A DNA stretch of 64,000 nt from Methylorubrum aminovorans (GCF_022179725.1 NZ_BPRC01000015.1:1-64000), one strand, 5' to 3'; shown: positions 9,510 to 18,748, counted from the first letter of the stretch. The notes: generated from the sequence alone by a model not told the origin. Numbers and translations: made by a program.

Positions 9510-10463
9510 TCAGGCGGTGTGCGTCGATGTCCCCTTCGGCAGCATGTTGGGCCGCCAGCGGCGGTGCATCCACAGCCACTGGCCGGGATGCTCGCGCACC
9601 CATCCCTCGACCACATGCGTCATCGCCTGCATCGCACCTTGAACGTCGATGAGCCCATCGGGGCCGCGGGGCAGGTCGAGGGGCGGCGTCAGTTCGAGCA
9701 GGAAGCGCCCGCCCGGCTTGCGCACCACCCGCGCGCCGTGGACCGGGCAATCGTGGTGCCGGGCGAGCTTGCCGAGCAGCGGGTTGGCGAGAACCGGGCG
9801 GCCGAAGAACTGAACCACCACGCCGCGGGTGAAGTGCTGGTCGATGAGCTGGCCGAGATGGCCGCCGCGCTCCACCACCCCCTGCATGGCGAAGACGGCG
9901 CCGGGTCCGGAGGCGGCCAGCCCCCCCATGGTCTTGCGACGCACCTCCTGCACCAATTGGGCGGCGGCCGGATTGTTCGGCGGCCGAAACACCGCGGTGG
10001 TCTCCAGGCCGAATTTCTCCGCGCAGATCGCCGGCAATTCCCAGTTGGCGAGGTGGGCCGAGAAGATCAGCCCCGGCCGGCCGTCGTCGCGGATCGCGAA
10101 GAACTGCTCCAGCCCGCGCACGTCCATGCGCTGCGTGGCGAGGTTCTCGGGATCGAAATCGAAGATCGTGTCGAGATGGGCGTATTCTGCGCCGGTGCGC
10201 CCGAGATTCTCCCAGGCCTCCCCGGCGATTGCTCGCAGCCGCGCCTCGTCCTCCTTTGGATAGGCCGCGCGGAGGTTGGCCATCGCCGTACGGTGAGAGG
10301 GCAGGAACGGGCCGACAAGACGCGCGAGCCGGCCGCCGGCCGCACTCGCCCGGTCGGTGCCAAGCATCCGCGCGAGAAGGAACACCGCCCGGATCAGCGG
10401 AATGGTCGCGAGGCCCGCCAGTCGGGGCAGGTTCCGCCGCAGGATCAGCGCGAGGCGCAGCAC
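9510..10463 (-). CDS. Lipid A biosynthesis lauroyl acyltransferase (LpxL/HtrB family)
   Basis: 317 residues from a GTG at 10463. The frame stays open to 11045, but that part crosses the phaB terminator and phaB, so it is excluded. The acyltransferase motif H-x4-E is present as HLANWE (His137, Glu142), followed by VFRPPNN. The N-terminus is hydrophobic, suggesting inner-membrane attachment. The family transfers an acyl chain from ACP to a lipid A precursor; which position is acylated is not visible. It lies just downstream of phaB on the same strand but is separated from it by a strong hairpin. Confidence 0.88.
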   Translation of the reverse strand: MLRLALILRRNLPRLAGLATIPLIRAVFLLARMLGTDRASAAGGRLARLVGPFLPSHRTAMANLRAAYPKEDEARLRAIAGEAWENLGRTGAEYAHLDTIFDFDPENLATQRMDVRGLEQFFAIRDDGRPGLIFSAHLANWELPAICAEKFGLETTAVFRPPNNPAAAQLVQEVRRKTMGGLAASGPGAVFAMQGVVERGGHLGQLIDQHFTRGVVVQFFGRPVLANPLLGKLARHHDCPVHGARVVRKPGGRFLLELTPPLDLPRGPDGLIDVQGAMQAMTHVVEGWVREHPGQWLWMHRRWRPNMLPKGTSTHTA

Positions 10464-10554
10464 AGCCGGTTCATCGATCGGAGGATTCGGGGAGGTGGGA
10501 ACGCGGGATAAGGTATTTTTCTTGGGCAAGCGAGCATCTTGCCCGAAAATGGCG

Positions 10555-10589
10555 AAGGCCGCCGGCCCGTCGAGCGGACCGGCGGCCTT
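10555..10589 (-). terminator. Hairpin terminator after phaB
   Basis: Perfect 11-bp stem AAGGCCGCCGG / CCGGCGGCCTT (10555-10565 with 10579-10589), 27 bases beyond the phaB stop. On the minus strand it is followed by a short T-containing stretch (CATTTTC). It separates phaB from the acyltransferase gene. Confidence 0.75.
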
Positions 10590-10615
10590 GGGAAGGCGCG
10601 GGACGAGGACGTCGA

Positions 10616-11344
10616 TCAGACGAAGTGCTGGCCGCCGTTGATCGTCAGCGTCGAGCCGGTCACGAAGCCGGCTGCGTCGCTGGCGAGGTACTCGACCGCG
10701 TGGGCGATCTCGTCGGCCTCGCCGAGGCGACCGGTCGGGATCGTCGAGATGATCTTGTTGCGGATGTCCTCCGGCACAGCCATCACCATCTCGGTGGCGA
10801 TGTAGCCGGGGGCCACCACGTTCACGGTAATGCCCTTGGAGGCGCTCTCCTGCGCCAGAGCCTTGGCGAAGCCGATCACGCCGGCCTTCGCCGCCGAGTA
10901 GTTGGTCTGGCCGGCCTGGCCCTTCTGGCCGTTGATCGACGAGATGATGATGATGCGCCCGAAATTGCGCGAGCGCATACCGTCGATCAGCGGACGGGTG
11001 CAGGTGAACATCGAGTCGAGGTTGGTCTTGATGACCGCCTGCCACTTCTCGAAGGTCATCTTGTGGAAGGCGCCGTCGCGGGTGATGCCGGCGTTGTTCA
11101 CCAGGATGTCGATCGGGCCCAGTTCCGCCTCGATCGCCTTGATGCCGGCCTCGCAGCTCGCGAGATCGCCGACATCGAACTTGAACACCGGAATGCCGGT
11201 CTCGGCCTTGAAGGCGTTGGCGGCCTCGTCGTTGCCGCCGTAATTGGCAGCGACCTTGTAGCCCTTATCCTTCAGGCGCTTCGAGATCGCGGCGCCGATG
11301 CCGCGCGTTCCGCCCGTGACGAGGGCGACGCGTTCCTGAGCCAT
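10616..11344 (-). CDS. phaB: Acetoacetyl-CoA reductase
   Basis: 242 residues from the ATG at 11344 (the frame extends upstream to 11503 without homology). Short-chain dehydrogenase making (R)-3-hydroxybutyryl-CoA from acetoacetyl-CoA with NADPH, the second step of polyhydroxybutyrate synthesis. The nucleotide-binding TGGTRGIG is at residues 10-17, NNAG at 83-86 and the catalytic Tyr149-x3-Lys153 in NYSAAK, with the serines at 135-136. The fold ends with GQHFV as in PhaB. It lies 275 bases downstream of phaA on the same strand; the gap could allow a separate promoter. In methylotrophs of this group the reductase also serves the ethylmalonyl-CoA pathway. Confidence 0.96.
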   Translation of the reverse strand: MAQERVALVTGGTRGIGAAISKRLKDKGYKVAANYGGNDEAANAFKAETGIPVFKFDVGDLASCEAGIKAIEAELGPIDILVNNAGITRDGAFHKMTFEKWQAVIKTNLDSMFTCTRPLIDGMRSRNFGRIIIISSINGQKGQAGQTNYSAAKAGVIGFAKALAQESASKGITVNVVAPGYIATEMVMAVPEDIRNKIISTIPTGRLGEADEIAHAVEYLASDAAGFVTGSTLTINGGQHFV

Positions 11345-11619
11345 GGTTTCCTCCGTGCTCCCGTATCGGGTTGTTGTTAAGCCGGTTCGCGAAACACCCG
11401 CTAGGCGTGTGGCGGACAGGACAAGGATCCTGTCACCACCTTGGCGGGAGCGGGTCTCTGCGCCTTGCCCGGTCTGTGTAACCGGGCGACCGGACGCTGG
11501 CACCGCATTTAAATTTCACAAACTCTCAAGCCGTTTTCGTCAAATTCAGTTTGAGGTCAGGGCAAGCCATTTCAGAGGAAGAGAGGGCAGTGGATGCCCT
11601 CCCCTCCGAAGCCGGTCGC

Positions 11620-12804
11620 TCAGACCCGCTCGACGCACATCGCGACGCCCATGCCGCCGCCGATGCAGAGGGTGGCGAGGCCTCGTCTGGCATCGCGGCG
11701 CTTCAGCTCGTGCAGCAGGGTGATGAGGACGCGGGCGCCCGAGGCGCCGATCGGGTGGCCGATGGCGATGGCGCCGCCATTGACGTTCACCTTCTCGTCG
11801 TCCCAGCCCATGTCCTTGTTCACGGCCAGAGCCTGGGCGGCGAAGGCCTCGTTCGCCTCGATGAGGTCGAGGTCGGCGGGCTTCCAGCCGGCCTTGTCGA
11901 GCGCCTTGCGCGAGGCCGGAATCGGGCCGGTGCCCATCACCTTGGGATCGACGCCCGCGGTCGCCCAGGAGACGATCTTGGCCAGCGGCTTGATGCCCCG
12001 GCGCTCGGCCTCAGAGGCCGACATCAGCACGAGGGCGGCGGCGCCGTCGTTGAGGCCCGAGGCGTTGGCGGCGGTCACGGTGCCGTCCTTGGTGAAGGCG
12101 GGCTTGAGCTTGGCCATCGCCTCGACGGTGGCGCCGTCGCGGATATACTCGTCGGTGTCGACGATCGTGTCGCCCTTCCGGCCCTTTACGGTGACGGGGA
12201 CGATCTCCTCCTTGAACCGGCCCTCCTTGCGGGCGGCCTCGGCCTTGTTCTGCGATCGCACCGCGAACTGGTCCTGCTGCTCGCGGGTGAGCTGGAAGGC
12301 CTGCGCCACGTTCTCGGCGGTCTGGCCCATGTGGTAGCCGTTGAAGGCATCCCACAGGCCGTCCTTGATCATCGTGTCGACGAGCTTGAGGTCACCCATC
12401 TTCTGGCCGCCGCGCAGGTATTGCGCGTGGGGGGAAAGCGACATCGATTCCTGGCCGCCCGCCACGATCACCTTGGCGTCGCCGTTGGCGATCTGCTGCA
12501 TGCCGACGGCGACCGTGCGCAGCCCAGAACCGCAGACCTGGTTGAGGCCCCAGGCGGTGGCCTTCTCCGGGATGCCCGCGGCGATGGCGGCTTGGCGCGC
12601 CGGGTTCTGGCCGGCGGCCGCCGTGAGCACCTGGCCGAAGATCACCTCATCCACGTCGTCCGGCGAAACGCCCGCCCGCTCCAAAGCCGCCTTGATCGCC
12701 ACCGCGCCGAGTTCGTGCGCGGGCACCGAGCCGAAGGCGCCGGCGAACGAACCCACCGGCGTGCGCGCCGCCCCGACAATGACGATATCTTCGCTGGCTG
12801 CCAT
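11620..12804 (-). CDS. phaA: Acetyl-CoA acetyltransferase (beta-ketothiolase)
   Basis: 394 residues from the ATG at 12804, the standard thiolase size. It condenses two acetyl-CoA to acetoacetyl-CoA for polyhydroxybutyrate and, in serine-cycle methylotrophs, for glyoxylate regeneration. Active-site residues are all present: nucleophile Cys91 in NQVCGSG, His350 in [11 protein letters not shown] and Cys380 in LCIGGGMG. It heads a phaA-phaB unit read leftward and is divergent from phaR, whose product probably regulates it. Confidence 0.97.
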   Translation of the reverse strand: MAASEDIVIVGAARTPVGSFAGAFGSVPAHELGAVAIKAALERAGVSPDDVDEVIFGQVLTAAAGQNPARQAAIAAGIPEKATAWGLNQVCGSGLRTVAVGMQQIANGDAKVIVAGGQESMSLSPHAQYLRGGQKMGDLKLVDTMIKDGLWDAFNGYHMGQTAENVAQAFQLTREQQDQFAVRSQNKAEAARKEGRFKEEIVPVTVKGRKGDTIVDTDEYIRDGATVEAMAKLKPAFTKDGTVTAANASGLNDGAAALVLMSASEAERRGIKPLAKIVSWATAGVDPKVMGTGPIPASRKALDKAGWKPADLDLIEANEAFAAQALAVNKDMGWDDEKVNVNGGAIAIGHPIGASGARVLITLLHELKRRDARRGLATLCIGGGMGVAMCVERV

Positions 12805-13136
12805 CGTGACGTTCTCCTCGTTCGGCTGCGCGATATTTGGTAGACCAGAATGTCCGGTGCGCGACTTGCCGTTCACCGGATGAAGAGCGCAGCACTCGCG
12901 AAGTCAAGCGTGCTTTCGGACAAGATGGCCGGAACGTCGCACCGCGTCGCACCGGCATAGACACGTGCCGTCGGATTCTGCGGGGACAGAGATAAATTGC
13001 TGTTTTCGCCGCGTCGCGTAAGCCTTAAGGTCGGAGCCGAAGAATGCAGGACCCGGCCTGCGCAGGCGGGCAGCCGATCATGGCGGAGCGTTGAGCTTTG
13101 CGCAGACTCATGACCGAAGCGGGAGGTGTCGCAACA
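12805..13136. promoter_or_regulatory. Divergent phaA/phaR control region with candidate PhaR operator
   Basis: 332-bp intergenic region holding the promoters of both genes. It includes the palindrome CCTGCGCAGG (13057-13066) and an overlapping inverted pair GCAGG (13046-13050) / CCTGC (13057-13061), about 70-90 bases before the phaR ATG. PhaR of Paracoccus is known to bind CTGC/GCAG-type repeats, so these are candidate autoregulatory sites; this is inference. An AT-richer patch near 12990-13003 may be part of a promoter. Confidence 0.4.
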
Positions 13137-13751
13137 ATGGCCGAGAACGGCAGGGCGCATCAGACCGTCATCAAGAAATACGCCAATCGCCGGCTCTATC
13201 ACACCGGCACATCCACCTACGTCACGCTCGAAGACCTCGCGACGATGGTGCAGAACGGCGAGGACTTCATCGTCTACGATGCGCGCTCGGGCGACGACAT
13301 CACCCGCTCGGTCCTGACCCAGATCATCTTCGAGCAAGAAAACAAGGCCGGCGAGGATAACTTGCTGCCGGTGGCCTTCCTGCGGCAACTGATCCGCTTC
13401 TACGGCGACAGCATGCGCACGATGGTGCCGAGTTTCCTCGAATTCTCCATGGCGAACTTCGCCAAGGACCAGGATGGCCTTCGCGAGAAGATGGCTCAAA
13501 GCTTCGGCCCCTCCGCCTTCCAGCAGGCGCTGCAGGAGCAGGTGCGGGCCAACATGACCTTCTTCGGCGATGCGATGAAGATGTTTACCGGCGGTTTCGG
13601 CCCCCCTGCCCCGCCGTCGGTGTCGGGAACTGCGCCCGCCTCGCCGCCGGCCGCCGTTCCTGCCGCTACCGGCGGAGGAAACGACCTCGACGAATTGAAG
13701 AAGCAGATGGCGGAGATGCAGGCCCGCCTGGAGTCGCTGGCGCGCAAGTAG
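13137..13751 (+). CDS. phaR: Polyhydroxyalkanoate synthesis regulator PhaR
   Basis: 204 residues from the ATG at 13137, chosen because GGGAGG stands about ten bases upstream; an in-frame ATG at 13110 has no such signal. The N-terminal PHB/PHA DNA-binding domain begins with VIKKYANRRLYHTGTSTYVT (about 11-30), followed by the PHB accumulation regulatory domain. The C-terminus is a proline/alanine-rich linker and a short helix (DLDELKKQMAEMQARL) likely to oligomerise. PhaR binds PHB and DNA, derepressing phasin genes when polymer forms. It is divergent from phaA and ends in a clear terminator. Confidence 0.95.
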   Translation: MAENGRAHQTVIKKYANRRLYHTGTSTYVTLEDLATMVQNGEDFIVYDARSGDDITRSVLTQIIFEQENKAGEDNLLPVAFLRQLIRFYGDSMRTMVPSFLEFSMANFAKDQDGLREKMAQSFGPSAFQQALQEQVRANMTFFGDAMKMFTGGFGPPAPPSVSGTAPASPPAAVPAATGGGNDLDELKKQMAEMQARLESLARK

Positions 13752-13778
13752 CGCGGCGGCAACTTAACGGCGTCTTCC

Positions 13779-13809
13779 AGGGGTATCGCTCGAGGGCGAT
13801 GCCCCTTTT
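13779..13809 (+). terminator. Rho-independent terminator of phaR
   Basis: Stem AGGGGTATCGC / GCGATGCCCCT (one G-T pair) followed by TTTC, 28 bases after the phaR stop. Confidence 0.8.
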
Positions 13810-14061
13810 CTTCGTTTCACCACAAACGCCTGCGGTGGCCTCCACAGCCTCGACGTCCGCTCCGATCGACGTCCCTCCGGCTGTTCTGGCCCCTCGGACG
13901 TGCTGCGTGGGGCGTGTCCGCGTGCGGCCGGCAGGGCCATCGCTCTTCGAGCGATTCCTCAACGTCCGCACCTGCCGGCGCGAGACAGTTCGTTAAGATC
14001 CGGTTAACGTCGGCCCAGGCCTTGCACGAGATCGCGTGCGGGGCCGGAGATGCGACGCGAC

Positions 14062-14316
14062 ATGGACCGTTCCAAGACCGATTGTGCCGATCAGGGCCAC
14101 ACCGCCTCAGGCGAAGCCGCCGGTCCCGAAGCCTCCTCGCGCGCCCTCGTGGCCCCGTCATCTGCCGGGGCAGGCCCCCGTCTTCGGGGCGGTCGCCCGA
14201 TGGCGAACTTTCTGACCCAGTTGATCGTCAGCGCCGACCCTGCCCTGCGTCCGGCCCGCCTGGAACGCACGAAGGCCGCGGCCGCGCTCTACGCACGGGC
14301 CGCGGCCTCCAGATAA
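14062..14316 (+). CDS. Small hypothetical protein
   Basis: 84 residues from the ATG at 14062, or 88 from 14050; GGAG eight bases before 14062 favours the shorter form. The N-terminal half is low-complexity. The C-terminal part, MANFLTQLIVSADPALR followed by an Ala/Arg-rich helix, looks like genuine protein and may itself be the whole product from the ATG at 14200. No domain recognised and no function proposed. It faces rpmF, with a hairpin between the two stops. Confidence 0.45.
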   Translation: MDRSKTDCADQGHTASGEAAGPEASSRALVAPSSAGAGPRLRGGRPMANFLTQLIVSADPALRPARLERTKAAAALYARAAASR

Positions 14317-14326
14317 CGGATCCGTG

Positions 14327-14348
14327 GCCGCCGGACAGGTCCGGCGGC
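14327..14348. terminator. Hairpin between convergent genes
   Basis: Perfect 9-bp stem GCCGCCGGA / TCCGGCGGC (14327-14335 with 14340-14348), ten bases beyond both the small plus-strand gene and rpmF. It has no T-run; it probably serves both directions. Confidence 0.55.
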
Positions 14349-14357
14349 TCTCGGTCC

Positions 14358-14546
14358 TTACGCCTCGGCGGACTTCACCTTCAGAACCTGACGGCCGCGA
14401 TACATGCCGGTCTTCAGGTCGATGTGGTGCGGGCGGCGCAGCTCGCCAGAGTCCTTGTCCTCGACATAGGTCGGGGCCTTGAGGGCGTCGGCGGAGCGGC
14501 GCATGCCGCGGCGGGAGGGGGAAGTCTTTCGCTTCGGAACGGCCAT
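14358..14546 (-). CDS. rpmF: 50S ribosomal protein L32
   Basis: 62 residues starting [18 protein letters not shown], the conserved L32 N-terminus, with [16 protein letters not shown] in the C-terminal half as in alphaproteobacterial L32. The zinc-binding cysteines found in some L32 proteins are absent, as is usual in this class. The ATG at 14546 is chosen over 14585, which would add 13 non-conserved residues. It stands without other ribosomal genes. Confidence 0.97.
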
Positions 14547-14728
14547 GGGAGTGTACCTCAGGCAAAAAGGGCGCCCAAGGCCCATCCCCTTAATCGGGGG
14601 ATCGCCGATGGCACCGCGTTGAGTGACGGAGATTCGAGGCGGGCTGTATAACCGCAGGAAGGGCGACTGGCTAGAGCGCCCGTTCCTCTATGGACAGGCG
14701 GCTGATGCGCGATGGGCGCACGGCGTGT

Positions 14729-15628
14729 TCAGGGCGTGGCGGGGGCCGCCGAGGCCTCCCGGATCGGGGCGGGCTCGGCGGGTTTGCGGGCCACCACGAT
14801 CGGCGCACGGACGATCGCCGCGAGCACGGTCTCGGAGGGGCGGCGCGGCGGCAGCGGCACCTCGACGGAATCGGACACGGCCGCATGTTGTCCGGCGGCA
14901 GCCTGCGGGATCGGCTGAGGCTGGCTCGGTACTTGAACCGTAGCTTGAGCGGCGGCCTGCGGCTGTGCGGCGGGCTGGGCGAGGCTTGCGACCTGCAGCG
15001 CCGGTTCGGCGGCGAGGGTGGCGGGCCGTCGCGGCGGGAGCGGCACCTCCACGGCGTCGGTCGGGCCCGGCCCCGGTGCGGCGTAGGCCAGCGCCTGCGA
15101 GGTGCCCGCGGCCGGTGCGTTGCCGCGAAGGGCGAACAGGCCGTCGAAGCCGTTGGCCGAGCGGGCGCTCGTGCCGGCGGCCGGCGCGGCGGAGGCCACG
15201 GTCGTCGTCCCCGCATCGTCGGGCGGCGTGGCGTCGATGCCGAGGCGCTTGGCGGCGTAGTAGTAGCCGCGGCTGTAGTAGCGGTAGGCCTGCTCCACGT
15301 CGCCCTTCGCAGCGCGGTAGGCGCCGGCGAGATAGGCGATGCCGTATTTCAGGTTGGTCTCGGGATCGAACAGCCCGGCCGCGTCGCCGTTGTAGCCGAG
15401 GCCCCGCGCGGTGGCGTGCTTGATCTGCATCAGGCCGAGCGCCGAGCCGCCCTTGGCGCGGGCGTTGTAGTTGCTCTCCCGCTTGACCACGCGATGGACG
15501 AACGCCTCGGGCACCTTGTTGGCCCGGGCCTGCTCGGCGATCAGCGCATCGATGTTGTCCCGCGCCGCCGCTTGAGCGAAGGCCGACGCCGGGGCGGCGG
15601 CAAGCAGGGCGGCGAGGAGAAGACGCAT
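14729..15628 (-). CDS. Lytic transglycosylase with proline-rich tail
   Basis: 299 residues. A cleavable signal peptide (1-19, ending ASAFAQ) sends it to the periplasm. Residues 23-135 are a family-1-type SLT domain: catalytic Glu51 in KRESNYN, then GSALGLMQI and the later YGIAYLAGAYR. It should cleave peptidoglycan between MurNAc and GlcNAc. The second half is an Ala/Pro/Gln-rich, presumably disordered tail holding the exact ten-residue repeat VEVPLPPRRP at 193-202 and 255-264. Such proline-rich repeats suggest a partner-binding site. It lies downstream of the HAD gene on the same strand, with a 250-bp gap. Confidence 0.9.
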   Translation of the reverse strand: MRLLLAALLAAAPASAFAQAAARDNIDALIAEQARANKVPEAFVHRVVKRESNYNARAKGGSALGLMQIKHATARGLGYNGDAAGLFDPETNLKYGIAYLAGAYRAAKGDVEQAYRYYSRGYYYAAKRLGIDATPPDDAGTTTVASAAPAAGTSARSANGFDGLFALRGNAPAAGTSQALAYAAPGPGPTDAVEVPLPPRRPATLAAEPALQVASLAQPAAQPQAAAQATVQVPSQPQPIPQAAAGQHAAVSDSVEVPLPPRRPSETVLAAIVRAPIVVARKPAEPAPIREASAAPATP

Positions 15629-15878
15629 GGGGGACCCGGTCGTTTTTGGGTGCCTCGCTTCAGCCTCCCGTAGACCGGCGGCCCACCCCTGACGGGGAGC
15701 GGCTGCCGCGGGAGCCTCGCGAGGGTCACTCGTTACGGCTCAGTTTGTCTCACCTGGGTCGGGGTCAAATGAGGCGGGAACGTGGAGCCCGCGCAAATCC
15801 CTGCGGATGCCGGGGCGCGCGGCCCCGACCCTGTCGCAGAAGAGGCACAGCCGCCCGCCGCGGCCGGAGGCACGGGCC

Positions 15879-16691
15879 TCAGGTGTCCCCGAACACGAAT
15901 CGGTTGATCGCGCGGGCAAATCCGTCCTCGTTGTTGCCCAAGGTCACCGCGGAAGCCGCCCGCTGCACGGTGGCGGCGGCGTTGCCCATGGCGATCGACA
16001 ATCCGCTCTCGCGGAACAGGGCGATGTCGTTGGCCGCGTCGCCCAGCGTGGCGATTCGCTGCCGCGGAAGGCCGAGCTGCCGCCCGAGATCGGCGACGAA
16101 GCTGCCCTTGTCGATGCCGGGCGGCGTCACGTCGAGGTAGTAGGGCTGCGAGCAATGTACGGCCGCCCGCCCGTCCAGCTCCGCCGCGAGCGTCGCCTCC
16201 AGCCGCGCAAGGCCGGAATGGTCGCGGCTCACGCCGACGATCTTGGCCGCTCGCCCGAGGAGGGGCGACAGGTCCGGCATCACCGTCGGATCGGTTTGCA
16301 GGGTGCGGCGCTCGAGGTCGGTATAGGGTGCCTGCGCGTCGCGCAGGTTCCAGGCGCCGTCGGCGAAGACCCACATGTCGATCCCGGCTGCGTCGAGGCG
16401 CGCGGCCGCCTCGCGGGCGACCGCCTCGGGGATCAGCCGCTCCGAGATCGGCCGGAGATCGGGCGCGCAGACGGTGCTGCCGTTGAAGGCGCCCATCGGC
16501 AGGCGCAGGTCGAGACTTTCGGCGAGTGAGCGCAGGCCGACCGGCGGTCGGCTGGAGGCGAGCGTGAAGCCGATCCCCGCCGCGCCGAGCCGCCGCGCCG
16601 CATCGATCGTGGCCCGCGTGAGCCGCTTGTCGTCGGTGACGAGCGTTCCGTCGACGTCGGAGACGACGAGGGCGATGTCCATTCTGTTCAT
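15879..16691 (-). CDS. HAD-superfamily (Cof-type) phosphatase
   Basis: 270 residues. Motif I is VSDVDGTL (nucleophile and acid/base Asp12 and Asp14), motif II is TLASSRP, and motif IV is LGDAANDIALF, with a C2-type cap domain between as in YidA/Cof. It hydrolyses small phosphorylated metabolites; the substrate is unknown. The ATG lies two bases after the gntK stop, so the two are cotranscribed; a sugar-phosphate substrate would fit. Confidence 0.9.
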   Translation of the reverse strand: MNRMDIALVVSDVDGTLVTDDKRLTRATIDAARRLGAAGIGFTLASSRPPVGLRSLAESLDLRLPMGAFNGSTVCAPDLRPISERLIPEAVAREAAARLDAAGIDMWVFADGAWNLRDAQAPYTDLERRTLQTDPTVMPDLSPLLGRAAKIVGVSRDHSGLARLEATLAAELDGRAAVHCSQPYYLDVTPPGIDKGSFVADLGRQLGLPRQRIATLGDAANDIALFRESGLSIAMGNAAATVQRAASAVTLGNNEDGFARAINRFVFGDT

Positions 16692-16693
16692 AC

Positions 16694-17236
16694 CTATCCG
16701 CAGATGTCGCCGGCCGGGATGCCGAGCCGCGTGGCAACCGCCGCGACGATGGCGTCGGGGCCCTCCTCGATGCCGACGGTGATCGGGTCTTCGTCCGGTC
16801 CCGGCGGTTCGAGGGCAGCGAACTGGCTATCGAGGAGCGTGGCCGGCATGAAATGGCCGTGACGCGCCCGAATCCGATCTTGGATGAGCTCCCGGCTCCC
16901 CTCCAGGAAGACGAGGCGGATGCGGGGGGAGGCACCGATCAGGGTCCGGCGATAGGCGCGTTTCAGGGCCGAACAGGCGACGACCGCACTCTCTCCGGCC
17001 GCGAGTCGGGCGTCGATCCAGGCGCGGATGCGGCCGAGCCAGGGTTGGCGCGCCGCGTCGTCGAGGGGGTGCCCATCCCGCATGCGGGCGATGCTGTCGG
17101 GTGTGTGGAAATCGTCGCCGTCGGCGAAGGTCCAGCCGAGCCTCTCGGCCAGCAGCGCGGCCACCGTGCTCTTGCCGGAGCCGGAGACGCCCATCACGAC
17201 GAGAACGGTCGGGGCGGTGGGTCGAGGATCGGTCAT
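16694..17236 (-). CDS. gntK: Gluconokinase
   Basis: 180 residues from the ATG at 17236; the upstream frame to 17305 lacks homology. It has the P-loop GVSGSGKS (16-23) and the gluconate-kinase signatures FADGDDFHTPDSIARMRDG and ACSALKRAYR. It phosphorylates D-gluconate to 6-phosphogluconate using ATP. The HAD phosphatase gene follows two bases downstream, forming an operon; the leftward promoter should lie in 17237-17551. Confidence 0.93.
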   Translation of the reverse strand: MTDPRPTAPTVLVVMGVSGSGKSTVAALLAERLGWTFADGDDFHTPDSIARMRDGHPLDDAARQPWLGRIRAWIDARLAAGESAVVACSALKRAYRRTLIGASPRIRLVFLEGSRELIQDRIRARHGHFMPATLLDSQFAALEPPGPDEDPITVGIEEGPDAIVAAVATRLGIPAGDICG

Positions 17237-17551
17237 CCGGCTCCCTGCCCGGCTTCTTGGAAGAACGGTTGCGGCGCGTGTCCGGGGGGGGCGCGACACG
17301 GACACGCGCCGGTCGGCGCCGGCTTGGCTGGACGCGGACAGTTAGTGGATCTTGTCGGCAGGACCATCCTCACGCGCCCGTCTCGTTCTCGGAGAGGCGG
17401 GAGCCGCCATCCGGAGCGCGCGGGAGAAGTGTGGGCATCGGGGACAGGCCGACGCATTCCCTGCTCCCGCGTCCGGTGTGGCGGCCTCGCCACGGACAGC
17501 TTGGCCACTTTCGGCTACCCACCCGATGAGAGAAACCGTCAGGCGACCTGA
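17237..17551. promoter_or_regulatory. Divergent gap between gntK and the export lipoprotein gene
   Basis: 315 bp without a convincing gene. By position it must contain promoters for the gntK-HAD operon (leftward) and for the Wza-like gene (rightward). No operator-like palindrome or clear -35/-10 pair stands out to the eye. Confidence 0.4.
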
Positions 17552-18718
17552 ATGCGCGCTCTAGCCCTTGCCCTCCTCGCCGCCACGGCGGTGTCGGGGT
17601 GCTCGATCCTGCCGGCGGCGGGGCCGACCACCTCGGCAATCGAGAGTGGCGCCGACATCGCCACCGCGGAAGGCCTGTTCGCCCGCTACGAGATCATCGA
17701 CGTTACTCCTGCCCTCGTCGAATCCCTGCGCACCCGCCCCCTCGACAGCCTCCTCGTCACCTTCGGAGACAACCGGCCGGCCCTTGAGCCCGTGATCGGC
17801 GTCGGCGACTATGTGGCGGTCCAGGTCTGGGAGGCGGGCTCCGGCGGCTTGTTCTCCGGTCCGCTGGTCGCCGACCGCTTCTCCGCCGGCTCGAAGTCGG
17901 CCATGATCCCCGAGCAGGTGGTCGGGCCCGACGGCGGCATCACCGTTCCCTATGCCGGCCGCATCAAGGTCGTCGGACGCCGCACCCAGGACGTCCAGGC
18001 GCTGATCGAGACCGAGCTCGCCGGCAAGGCGATCCAGCCGCAGGTGCTCGTCTCGGTCACCAAGCCGATCTCGCAATCGGCGACCGTCACCGGCGAGGGC
18101 GCGATGGGCATGCGCGTGCCGCTCTCGGGTCGCGGCGACCGGCTGCTCGACGTCATCGCCCAGGCCGGCGGCGTGCGCACGCCCGTGGCCGAGACCTTCG
18201 TGCGACTGTCGCGCGGCAACCGCACCGTCACCGTTCCGATGAGCACGGTCGTCGCCAACCCGCGCGAGAACATCTTCGTGCGGCCGAACGATACGCTGAC
18301 GCTAGTGCGCGATCCGCAGACCTTCCTGTCTGTGGGCGCGCTCGGCGCCACCACCGAGGTGCCGTTCTCCGCCGACGGTCTGACGCTGTCGCAGGCGCTG
18401 GCCCGCGCGTCGGGCCTGCGCGAGACCCAGGCCGATCCGGCAGGCGTGTTCATCTTCCGCTACGAGCCGGCGGCGGTGGTACGCCGGCTGCGGCCGAACT
18501 CGCCGCTTCTGGCCTCGCCGCAGGTGCCGGTGGTGTACCGGGTGAACCTGCGCGATCCGCAAGGCCTGTTCCTGGCCCAGAGCTTCCGCATGCGCAACCG
18601 CGACCTCGTCTATGTGTCGAGCGCACCGTTCGCGGAGCTGGGCAAGGTGCTGAGCGTATTCTCGACCGTGACGGCGCCGGTCTCAGCCGGCGCCTCGCTC
18701 TACACCGTCACCCGCTGA
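17552..18718 (+). CDS. Polysaccharide export outer-membrane lipoprotein (Wza-like)
   Basis: 388 residues. A lipoprotein signal peptide with lipobox AVSGC predicts lipidation at Cys17. The body holds the Poly_export domain (about 82-170, with GVGDYVAVQVWEAG and DGGITVPYAGRIKVVG) followed by SLBB-type beta-grasp repeats (SATVTGEGA onward; LSVGALGATTEVPF onward). Wza-type proteins form the outer-membrane channel for exported polysaccharide. No polymerase, flippase or Wzc kinase gene lies nearby; instead hpnG follows 30 bases downstream on the same strand, so they may be cotranscribed. Confidence 0.9.
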   Translation: MRALALALLAATAVSGCSILPAAGPTTSAIESGADIATAEGLFARYEIIDVTPALVESLRTRPLDSLLVTFGDNRPALEPVIGVGDYVAVQVWEAGSGGLFSGPLVADRFSAGSKSAMIPEQVVGPDGGITVPYAGRIKVVGRRTQDVQALIETELAGKAIQPQVLVSVTKPISQSATVTGEGAMGMRVPLSGRGDRLLDVIAQAGGVRTPVAETFVRLSRGNRTVTVPMSTVVANPRENIFVRPNDTLTLVRDPQTFLSVGALGATTEVPFSADGLTLSQALARASGLRETQADPAGVFIFRYEPAAVVRRLRPNSPLLASPQVPVVYRVNLRDPQGLFLAQSFRMRNRDLVYVSSAPFAELGKVLSVFSTVTAPVSAGASLYTVTR

Positions 18719-18748
18719 TCCGGCGTCGCGGTTCGCGAGGGCGCGGGG

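Noticed and set aside
7574-9616. 680-residue minus-strand frame across DUF2218 and the M29 aminopeptidase
   Set aside because: Antisense shadow of two genes with good starts and motifs.
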